Of a DNA stretch of 64,000 nucleotides, positions 11,641 to 21,077 are shown one piece after another. The DNA comes from Misgurnus anguillicaudatus (lineage: Eukaryota > Chordata > Actinopteri > Cypriniformes > Cobitidae). The translations under genes were made by a program, and so were the position numbers. A model generated the notes under the pieces. That model had not been told where the DNA came from. It ran no database searches and worked only from the letters and a program-made list of their open reading frames with translations. The stretch spans positions 15,260,001 to 15,324,000 of the forward strand of contig NC_073359.2 in assembly GCF_027580225.2 (NCBI RefSeq). Direction: 5' to 3'. The stretch's first letter is position 1. Each line of letters opens with the position of its first letter.

Positions 11641-12126
11641 ACCCCGGATTTCCACCGACTGCGGAGCGGCTGCAGATCAGCTCCGCTGCGCTACGGCTCC
11701 GCACTCCGCCGTCTGCCAATACCCACCGGATCCGTATTTGAGCGGCTGCGTGCTGAAGTGACGAGGACACGTGAGTTCTCGCAAATTCACATGAAGATCG
11801 CGCGATATCTAGTTCTGTCTCCGCCCATTATGACGTTGAATTATGATGTTATTACAAACCAGCCCAGATCACAACACGAGATCTCGCGAATTCAGGTATG
11901 ATCACGCGATAAAGTCATGGCTCCGCCCTGCGGAGCTGTCCGGCATCCGTCAAAAATAGAAGCTCTGCGTATTTGTGCCGGAGGGCTGCGGATGGCTGGA
12001 GCTGTGACGGATTCGGAACGTAGTCAGTAGAAATACACACATTGACTTGAATGGAAACTGATTGACTCTGCCGCCGTTCCGCAGCGGATCCGCAGCCTTT
12101 CCGCAGTCGGTGGAAATTGAGGGTGA
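11641..12126. mobile_element. MITE with long inverted ends (TTTCCACCGACTGCGGA)
   Basis: Left-end sequence ATTTCCACCGACTGCGGAGCGG is mirrored by the complement ending CCGCAGTCGGTGGAAAT at about 12101-12117. Inner segments are also GC-rich and partly complementary (GCGGAT / ATCCGC motifs). Exact boundaries and target duplication were not resolved. Confidence 0.6.
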
Positions 12127-13966
12127 GACGCACAAAACTGCATGCGTCTTGCAGAAGCACATTGTAACCGGCGCTACTTCTCTCCGTTTAAGTCTATGGA
12201 CAAGTCACACAGGTACTGTGCTACTCCGCAGCGCGCGGGTACCCGCCGGACTAAAATACTCCGAAAATAAACACTTTTAATTTGTGTACAATGGTGATTC
12301 AGTAATAGACAAAAACAGGCTTGAAAGATTGATTCGTGATGTACTCGCTCATTATAAACATAACGTAAACATTTTGTAAGATTTGAACAAAAAAGTTGCA
12401 TCACAAGCGGATTCTCACTCTGCGTGTTTCGCGCTGAATGACGGTCAACATTTGAAGTGGATCAAAACCGTTCCTAAAACTTGTCCTAAAACCAATACCC
12501 ATTACCCGTTCTTGTCTTAGGACAACTTTGATGAATGTTTTTGATCCACTAAACCGCAAAGCCGTGAGTACGCGCAGCCGCACTGCCATCCATGTGACGT
12601 ACATGTGACGTCCTGTTCGCTCCTGTTCAGCCATTGGATGCATTACAGAAGAAACTCACAAACTAGTAAGTAAAACTCAGTTAATTATAGGTTATATAAA
12701 GCATATTGTTCCAAGCTTAGATAATTACTGTCAGGGTTTAAATTGGGCTGGGGCACCAGAGACGTCATGCCCATTCAAACTGACCCTCGGTTTTTGAGCC
12801 AACTGGATTTTGCATGCAACCTCAAAATCAAAGAAGCATCCATTAATCTGTTACTTGTCTGTTTAATATGCGCAATATAATCAATTCTGTGCTGCATCCT
12901 TGTCACTTTTCGGAGATTTTCGCCGTTTTGATCGTGTTAAATTTCTTTGTTCTGGCGTCATCAGCATCTGAGCGCGCTCACGAGCTTTGCTGTTGCATTT
13001 GGCTATCTGAGGAATTAAAACGTCTAAGAAACGCTCACAACATTTCCAAAGCCCAGGACGGTAACGTGCAGTTAACCTCCTCTGTGTAGAAAATGTATAG
13101 TTTAAAATGTGACCGTCTCAACGTTATATTAGTAGAGTTTTCTAGATTCATCTTCTTGGTCCAACGGCAAAGTTCGCCAGAGTTCACGGGCACGGGGGCG
13201 CGGAATCACACATGCTCACATACGAGGTAACATTTAATGCAAAAGTCCGTTCCTCTAATACTTTTATCTAAACATATATTTTTTTAAATCGTTATTGAAC
13301 ATTAAAATCAATCACGTGGCTATAGCTTATGTCATTTGCGTTGTTTATATACTTTATGGATTTAAAAGTGCATTAATTTCATAGGTTAATGCAGTTGTTG
13401 TGCAAAATGCATTAATGACACAATTAAGTCATTAAACAAAACATAAATAATCAAAACATGCCGTTTCAGATGTAAATATGCCAATATGTCATTATTCCGA
13501 TTGAATAGTATTTCATATAAAAGTTAGTCAACACATTTATTTTGGAGGTTTTTGCATGAAAGCATGGGGCGCTCAGATTGTTAGAAATGTAAGTGCCATG
13601 GAAAAGACTGAAGAATATATAATATTTCTTTGATGTCTGTGTATGCACACATTTCTGTGAGCTGTGCACACTGTGCCCCCTTAAAAAAAATGGTGCATGA
13701 CGCCCCTGGCCGGCACATAGGCGCTCTACTCTTGCCAGTGTACCTGCTGCGCTTGTGTGTGTGCACTCGCTGCCTGCGGTGCCGCGAAGGGAATAATGTG
13801 TTCCCATTCATTATGGGGCATACTCAGCCAAACGCAAGTAGATTACATAAAAAGTCAATGCAAAGACGCAATCAGACAGACGCGTCCTCGCAAGGGGCGA
13901 TGCGAATGACGCGAATTGGGCTGCGCAATTGCCGAAAACATGCGCTTTTCCCTTCAAACGCGTCTT

Positions 13967-13968
<2 letters not shown>

Positions 13969-14036
<68 letters not shown>
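13969..14036. repeat. Compound (GT)n-(GA)n microsatellite
   Basis: A GT tract followed directly by a GA tract. On the opposite strand it gives serine/leucine and threonine/histidine nonsense frames. Confidence 0.95.
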
Positions 14037-14039
<3 letters not shown>

Positions 14040-14475
14040 AGATTGGTGCCCACGTCAAGAAAACTTAATAGAAGACTAGAGACGTGTTTAGGACTAAAGT
14101 ATGTCACTCATTTAATTACAGTATGTTAACTGGATAACACTGGATATAACTCATTGTATAGATATAACTCATTGTATAATAAAATAATGTATTTTAAATA
14201 CACAAAATTCAAACGGTGATCGGTCGATACTCATCTTTGATAGATTAATACTATTCCACCATCTGATCTTTAAATTATTTGCCATTTTTATTTGTCTCTT
14301 GTAAATCATATACTAGTAATAAATAAGAATAACTACACTCCAAGTAGTATTAAAAGCAAAGGGAAAACTGTTGACCATTAGATTCAAGCATAATACTTTT
14401 TTTAATTGTGCCACCCTAAGATTTGTAGTGGCCCCTTTGTGCTCCCCCATGAAAACAATCCTGGGGGCGCCACTG

Positions 14476-14866
14476 ATCTGGAGGGCCATAATCAAGGGAA
14501 TCCTGCTAAAAAGGTGATGGAGCCCTGCTGGGAGTATGAGACCAAGAAAGGCAAGGGATTTGGGTGGAGGGTGAGGGAATGGGTACAGGAAGTGGGATTG
14601 AAAGAGGGAATGGTTAGCCCGACAGTAGCTTTATCGCCAGTACCACCTTGGTTATTTACCCTATTAGAGTATGCACAGGAAGAACAAGAAAAGCAGTAGG
14701 TGGTTAGGTTTGCAATGGAATATATTTTGAGTACATATGCAAGACATGTCCAGGTTTATACAGATGGATCAAAGGATCCTGTATCGGGGAAAACTGCAGC
14801 TGCCATGGTGGTGAAGGGTATGGATGTTAGTGCCTCCTGGAGGTTGACAGATGAGGTGTCTGTGTA
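14476..14866 (+). pseudogene. I-LINE ORF2, segment before and including the RNase H start
   Basis: After the rearranged block the LINE protein resumes with EPCWEYETKKGKGFGWRVRE and VSPTVALSPVPPWLF, the linker normally found between reverse transcriptase and RNase H. After a TAG at 14697-14699 it continues in the same frame with RHVQVYTDGSKDPVSGKTA, the first RNase H motif with its catalytic Asp. The frame is cut at VYTT by an opposite-strand LINE. Confidence 0.75.
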
Positions 14867-14874
14867 CACCACTG

Positions 14875-17800
14875 ATTCAGATTCAGATTCATTCTTTATT
14901 GTCCCCGTTAGAGAAAATTTGTTTCCACTGATTGTACCCATCACATTCAACACATAATATACACATATAACACCAACAGGTTACACATTTAATGAATTAA
15001 GGGCTTTTATGGCTACAGGAACAAAACTTTTTCCCAGACGCATTTTTTTGTATGGTAGCTGTCTGTATCTACGGCCTGAAGGAAGGAGAGTAAAACATGA
15101 ATTGAGAGGGTGACTAGGATTTTGTATTATGGTACGTGCTCTACGAATGATAGCAGTGTCAATTAGAACTGACAAGTTTGGAGTAGTGAGACCAATTATT
15201 TTTGAGGAAGTGTTGGTGATTCTAAGGAGCTTATTTCTGTTGGTGAGAGAAAGCATAGTATAAGAGCAAATGGCACAGTACAAAAGGATTGGTTCGATGA
15301 TGCTTCTGTACAAAAGAAGCAGAAGATGTGGTTTAACTGAGAGAGTCCTGAGTTTACGGATGACAAATAGTCTTTGTTGACAGCGTCTCTGAATGTCCGT
15401 GATGTGATAGTCAAAATTTAGTTTGTTGTCCAAGTTAACACCAAGATATCTGAAATTGCTGACAATTTCTACAGACTGACCATTGATGGAGATTGGGCAG
15501 TGAGGGGTAAAACATTTTTTCCGTGTGTCAATAATAATTTCCTTTGTCTTCATGACGTTGAGAAGGAGATCATTGTTTATACACCACTGAGTAAAATAGG
15601 CAACAGATTGATGATATGCATCAGCTGATTCTGTACCAGTAAGGAGAGCAAGTATGGCTGTGTCATTCGAATATTTGAAATATTTTGTAATATGGAAAGG
15701 GCTACAGCAGTCGTTAGTATACAATGTGTATAAAAGGGGCTGAGGACACAGCCCTAAGGGGCTTGAGTATTGACAGTAATTGTAGATGATGTTATGTTAC
15801 CCACCCTTACTGCCTGTAATCTGTCACTAAGAAAATTGTGAATCCAGCAAATAAATGGAGGTGGTATATGGAGATTGTTAAGTTTAGTGATCATGATGTG
15901 GCGTTGAATCGTATTGAATGCGGAGCTGAAGTCTATAAATAGAATCCTGGCATAGTGGCTAGAGGAGTCCATATGTTGAAGAATAGTATGAAGAAGACAT
16001 GCAACAGCATCCTCTGTTCCCATTTTGGCCTTGTATGCAAACTGGTAAGGATCCAGCTGTGGGCAGACGACCGGCAGAATTATATTCAGTACCAGTTTCC
16101 CAAAACATTTTGCTATTATAGAAGTAAGTGCTACTGGTCTGTAATGATTCAGCTCAGATGGGCGTGGTTTCTTGGGAACAGGGACAATGGTGGCTGTTTT
16201 CCAGAGGGTAGGCACTGTCGCTGTTAGTAGTGACTCTGTGAAGAGTAGATAAAGAACAGGAGAAAGTTCCAGGGCACAGTTCTTAAGTAGCCTGCCGGTG
16301 ATCCCATCTGGGCCAGGGGCCTTACCAGTCTTGCACCTCCTGAGCTGCTGGTAGACATCTCCCACTGTTAGGGGGACAGAGTTTGGCTCCTCAGGGATGG
16401 GTAAACTCCTGAGAAGATTTTCACATTCAGTGGTGCAGTTAAGGGTGTCAAACCTGGCATAGAAAATGTTTAAGTTGTTGGTAAACGAGTTGAGATCAGC
16501 GGGTGTAGACATGGTGGCTTTCGAGGTGGTTCCAGTGAGTGTTTTCACTTTTTGAAAGGCCTGTCTGGTGTTCATTCTGCTGAAATCCTGTTCCAATTTG
16601 TCCTTGTAAGCAAGTTTTGCCTTTTTGATTTCATCTTTTACAGAGCGATTAATGTCTCTCAATGATAACCAGTCTTTGTGCTTAAATGCTCGTTGTTTCT
16701 CCTTAAGTTTGAGTTGTATCTGGTTGGTCATCCATGGTCTAGAGTTGGGATATTTTTTTACAGTTTTCACTGGAATGGTAGTTGTCACACAAAACTTTAT
16801 ATAATCAGTTATTGTTTCAGTTTTTATATCCAGGTCGCCATCAAAAATGCTCCAGTCTGTGCATGCAAACGACCCCTGGAGTTGCGCAATTGCGTCCTCT
16901 GACCACTGTGTGACGCTGTATTGGGCAGGTTTTTCCCTCTTCAGCAGTTGTCTATATTGTGGAAGCAAAAAGACAACATTGTGGTCCGCGGAACCTAATG
17001 GAGGCTGCACGCGAGCAGTATACGCATTGTTTATGTTCCCATAACACAAATCCAACACCCTATGTTTCCTTGTAGGAGAATTCACATACTGTTTAAAGGA
17101 TGGGAGAACGCCATCCAACCTGCAGCTGTTAAAATCCCCCATGATAAACACCGGGGCATCAGGGTACCTATTCATCATAGCATGTGCATTCTGGGCTACA
17201 AGTTCAGCCGGCGTGTTGATGTTGACGCCCGGCGGAATATAAACACAGCTGATAGCGAGCGTCGAAAATTCTCGAGGGAGATAGTATGGGCGAAGTGAAA
17301 GAGTCAGAATTTCGCACTCGGGTGTACAGACGCTTCCATGAATCTTGATATTATTGCACCACCGATTGTTTATATAAACACAGACCCCTCCGCCCCTCTC
17401 CTTACCGGAATCACTCGTGCGGTCCGCTCGGATGATAGTGAAGTTATCCAAACTAACTTCTTCATCTGGAACGGAGCCGTTTAGCCATGTCTCAGACAGC
17501 GCGATGATACAGGCATCCCTAAAAGATTTCTCAACTCGGCATTTAGCATGTAGGATGTCCATCTTGTTACGGAGAGATTGTACATTAGCCATCACAACTG
17601 AAGGGAGGGGGGGATTGAAAGGCCGCCGTCGTAGCCTGGTGCGTACACCTCCTCGCTTTCCTCGTTTCCTTGGTTTATACAGGATGTCAGCTGGAATTAC
17701 ATCCAAAGGTGTTAGGCCATAAGTCCCGAAGTCCCGAAGAGAGAGGAGTTTGTGGCGTGAGTAGGTAAATTTGTTGCTGTTGTATCCATCCCGGTATAGC

Positions 17801-18071
17801 ACTGTACACTTGAAATCGTGGGTGATACACAAAAAGATCAACATAATCCACAGCATTTTCCCGATGGAGATACTCTTGGACATGGTAGTAATTGAAACGT
17901 AGACGAATTTAGACAAAACAAACAAACACGACGACCCGACACCGACTCGTGGGAAGGTACAAACTGTGTTGTCGCAGCAGAACATGCGCACGTTCAGCTT
18001 GTCAATGTCACATCTCACTTGGCTGTTCAATCACAGTGGAAGAGAGGCGGGACAAACAACACCACCAACAC
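14875..18071 (-). mobile_element. CR1/L2-group LINE inserted in the RNase H domain
   Basis: The minus-strand LINE has its GATTCA-type 3' tail at 14875-14895 and its 5' side near 18055-18071. The 8-mer CACCACTG stands at 14867-14874 and 18072-18079, consistent with a short target duplication inside the host LINE's RNase H frame. It encodes an endonuclease-reverse transcriptase. Clade assignment (Rex1-like or L2-like) is not settled by reading. Confidence 0.8.
14981..18030 (-). pseudogene. LINE ORF2 endonuclease-reverse transcriptase, nonsense plus frameshift
   Basis: The 758-codon frame 15754-18030 has, in order, an endonuclease (NVQSLRNKMD, LSETWLNG, GGGVCVYI, FIMGDFNSCRLDG, GSADHNVVFL) and the reverse transcriptase start (KAPGPDGITGRLLKNC, NHYRPVALTSIIAKC, FIDFSSAFNTI). 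It stops where a family-typical Pro-Gln-Gly motif should be: the Gln codon reads TAG (15754-15756). About 20 bases later a single-base loss shifts the frame. The protein continues at 14981-15724, including KYSNDTAIL in place of the FADDT catalytic box, so the first catalytic Asp is Asn. The C-terminal SGRRYR tail is present. An N-terminal extension before residue 140 has a hydrophobic stretch and may be partly untranslated. Confidence 0.8.
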
Positions 18072-18079
18072 CACCACTG

Positions 18080-18866
18080 CTTTTATGATGATTATGCCAT
18101 CATAAAAGCACTAGAGTGGATTGAAGAGACAGGACAAGAGACGGTGCTAATTTGCACTGACTCTGCAGCAGTGCTGAGCAGTATGCAGCCATATAGATCC
18201 TGTAAAATGGATCTAATAAATGAAGTGTATATATGTTTATATTGGCTGGAGCAGAGAGGTGGCTCTGTATGTTTCTTGTGGATTCCAGCTCATGTGGGGA
18301 TATGGGGCAATGAAAAGGCAGATGGTCTAGCCAAAAAGGCTCTAGAGAGACCAGACCAACAGGTCAATATTAAGTTTGGGAGGGGGGAGGTAAAAGTTTT
18401 TATTAGAAGAGCCCTGATGAAGAAGTGGCAAACCCCGTGGAGTTTAAGTTCCAAAGGGAGGCACATGTATAATATCCACACAGAGGTTGGGAGAGAAGCT
18501 AAAGTGGGAGGATGCAGAAGGGATGAAGTTGTTATTGCTAGGCTTAGAATTGGGCATACACTGCTGAACAGCACTCAGTGTAGGGTTGGTAGAGTAGAGA
18601 CAGGATATTGCATGTGGTGTCCAGATCAAGAGGAGACGGTTAAGCATGTATTGCTTGTTTGTCCTAAATATCAGAGTCACAGGGAGCAGTGGAAAGATCA
18701 ATTACAAAGAGCAGGATGCTCAGATTTTAGTTTGGCTGCAGTTCTGGGACCTGGAGTAAAGTCAGGGGAACTGATTAGGTTCCTTAAGAGTGCAGGGCTG
18801 TATGTGAGAATATGTTTTTTTTTCAGTATGTATATATGTGTGTGTGTGTGTGTGTATATTTCCCTC
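18080..18866 (+). pseudogene. I-LINE RNase H C-terminal part and zinc-finger tail
   Basis: This continues the RNase H domain cut at 14866: YAIIKALEWIEETG, then VLICTDSAAVL (catalytic Asp), LWIPAHVGIWGNEKADGLA (His and final Asp). The C-terminal tail has RLRIGHTLLN and the cysteine/histidine motif CMWCPDQEETVKHVLLVC, typical of I- and R1-like elements. A TG repeat near 18835-18856 ends the frame. Confidence 0.8.
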
Positions 18867-18987
18867 TAAATACTTGGGAATATTTTAAAGAATTGACGTC
18901 TTGACCTGCATTGCCAATACATTGACCTGTGGGTGGCGGTATGCACCAGTAGGTGTAACCCGCCATAAAATTGAAAGAAGAAGAAGA
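18867..18987 (+). repeat. I-LINE 3' UTR and GAA tail
   Basis: Short 3' UTR with GGTGGCGGTATGCACC and AACCCGCCATAAAA, ending in GAAGAAGAAG directly before the second copy of the target duplication. The same type of 3' end occurs twice in opposite orientations at 59209-59392. Confidence 0.75.
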
Positions 18988-19002
18988 AGACGACAGTTTT
19001 CG

Positions 19003-19550
19003 TTTCTGTGACAAATTCTGAGGTAAGTTTTCATTAAATCCTGGTTACTTCATTAAAATAAGTTCACAGTAATGTTCATTTTGTTGTTAGTAATTCGATA
19101 TGACTAAAATATTATGAACTTTAATGTTTACTGTTGATTTAAGCTATTAGTCTGACTGACCTCGTGCTGTAGCTAACTTATGAGCTAATGTAGAGCAGAT
19201 CTTTTATTTGTCTTTAGTTTCTATAAAATGTGTTATCCTCGTTCTTAAATGTATTTTACATTGTTTAGTTAATTATTACGCAGGTTATTTCAATGTAGGG
19301 TTTTTACGCGTAAATAATAAGGTTATAACGGGCACACAGTTTACAGTAGAAGAATTTAATCAGAAGCCATAAATTCTGCATTAATAACTATTGTACTTTT
19401 ATGTTCACTTTTCTTTCAGGTAATTTTCTTGTTGTATTTGATGTTTTCCATTGGCTGAAGAGTAAGTATTACTTTGTTTGTACACCGTGTGCAGAATTAT
19501 TAGGCAAGTTGTATTTTTGAGGATTGTACAACTACAGTGCTCTTCAATTT
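19003..19550. other. Spacer with a short Tc1/mariner-end remnant
   Basis: No gene is visible. GCAGAATTATTAGGCAAGTTG at about 19490-19510 matches the GAATTATTAGGCAA motif next to the mariner remnant at 60077, so a sliver of that family lies here. Confidence 0.45.
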
Positions 19551-20333
19551 TTTCAATTCAATTTTATTTATATAGCGCTTTTCACAATACTCAATTGTTT
19601 CAAAGCAGCTTTACATTAATAGAAGCAGTAAAAGCACAGAAAAACGACAGAAAGCATAACATAATACACAATAGCATAAGCAGTCAAATTTGCTGCGGCT
19701 ATGACGCGACATTATGAGCGAGCATATTACTAATGTAACGTCTAGAAGAAGAAGCTAAGTTAAGCCAAAGCAGGCTACCTCCCCGGGGTAAAAAACCCCC
19801 TAGGAGAAAAAAAACAAAAACCCCGGGTTGTTTAGCCGAGGAAATAAAAATAAAAGTCCTAGGAGGGAAAAACCCTTGGGAGATATACATGTATATACAC
19901 ACATATAAACGGATAAGGAGCTTAAGCGGAGATTAAGCGGAGCTTAAGCAGAGATTAAGCGGATATTAAGCGGGTCCTGCCGGTGGTCGTTGGTCAGGCA
20001 TCAGCTGGGCATCACATTGAAGGACGACCAGTAGATCAGAGGTGTGCCGACTTTCACATCTACCGGAACTGGGTCTGTTTGTCCCATTGTCCTCAGGGTC
20101 AATGGGACCCAGGGACGAGACAGGGAGAGAAAAACAAAATCATATTAGCGTAGGGGCCGTTCACATGTAATGCAAGTGTCACACAGTGATGTGGTTTAAT
20201 CAGCTTAGTTTCAGACAGACTAACTATTGAGGCATAATTGTTTTATCCACAGTTGAGGATTTTGCAAATTGCGATGGTATATATGGTAACTAAGGGTCAC
20301 CTTCCGATTTTTAAGAGAAAATGAAACCTGTCG

Positions 20334-20976
20334 ACCCGTTTGACTAAGGCCTGTAACCCCACTGTCGTCGTTAATGCAGGTTCAGTGGCAAACGGGTCTA
20401 TATTGCATACTATTTACAAGATCACGAGAAAACGCCAACATCGCAACCTGACCATACGTGTCAACCCGTTTGACTAAGGCTGGAGGCCCCACTGTCGTCG
20501 TTAATGCAGGTTCAGTGGCAAACGGGTTTGTATGGCATACTATTCACAAGACACAAGAAAGCGCCAAAATCGCAACCCGACCATACGTGCCAACCCGTTT
20601 GACTAAGGCCGGAAGCCCCACTGTCGTCGTTAATGCAGGTTCAGTGGCAAACGGGTCTGTATGGCATACTATTCGCAATAGAAAGAAAGCGCCAAAATCA
20701 CAACCCAACCATACGTGCCAACCCGTTTGACTAAGGCCAAAAGCCCCACTGTCGTCGTTAATGCAGGTTCAGTGGCAAACGGGTCTGTATGGCATACTAT
20801 TTGCAATACAAAGAAAGCGCCAAAATCACAACCCAACCATACGTGCCAACCCGTTTGACTAAGGCTGGAAGCCCCACTGTCGTCGTTAATGCAGGTTCAG
20901 TGGCAAACGGGTTTGTATGGCATACTATTCACAAGAACACGAAAGTTCCAAAATCGCAATCCGACTATAGGTTAAG
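20334..20976. repeat. Five tandem copies of a ~129-bp repeat in the L2 3' UTR
   Basis: The motif ACCCGTTTGACTAAGG starts copies at 20334, 20464, 20593, 20721 and 20849 (spacings 130, 129, 128, 128). Each copy also has CCACTGTCGTCGTTAATGC and GTGGCAAACGGGT; the first and last of these blocks are partly complementary (ACCCGTTTG / CAAACGGGT), so each copy can fold. Confidence 0.9.
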
Positions 20977-21077
20977 ATAAGGTTTTTATTTATTTATTTG
21001 GTTGGTCTGTGTTATGACCGCGAGTGCTTTGTTCCGTACAGATAACTATTTCAAGTTAAGTACTTTTACTAGACAAA

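Larger units (their letters stand above)
10901..14475. mobile_element. Rearranged hAT-type block replacing the LINE reverse transcriptase
   Basis: The left edge begins CAGAGGCGATTCTAGAG with GGGGTGCTGAGCACCC just inside, and the right edge is GGGGGCGCCACTG. Both look like hAT termini, but flanking 8-mers differ (GGGTCAGG and ATCTGGAG) and the inner sequences are not alike. It is best read as the outer ends of two different hAT copies joined after loss of the intervening LINE sequence. The block also holds a palindromic MITE (11641-12126), a GT/GA microsatellite and various unassigned pieces. No gene is seen in it. Confidence 0.5.
6766..18987 (+). mobile_element. I-clade LINE (zinc-knuckle ORF1, endonuclease, RNase H), heavily interrupted
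   Basis: The element is bounded by the 15-bp duplication AGACGACAGTTTTCG (6751-6765 and 18988-19002) and ends in a GAA-repeat tail. In order it shows a 5' UTR (6766-6975), ORF1 with zinc knuckles, an APE-type endonuclease, and an RNase H plus C-terminal domain. The RNase H domain places it in the I/Jockey-related group. Its 12.2-kb span includes three later insertions or rearrangements (8366-10434, 10901-14475, 14875-18071). The reverse transcriptase domain is missing. Several stops and frameshifts show that it is dead. Confidence 0.85.

Noticed and set aside
12868..13089. 73-codon frame with hydrophobic start
   Set aside because: Lies within rearranged repeat sequence; no conserved motif or gene context.
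20334..20976. Possible CRISPR-like array
   Set aside because: Repeats are contiguous 129-bp units without unique spacers, in a eukaryotic LINE 3' UTR.
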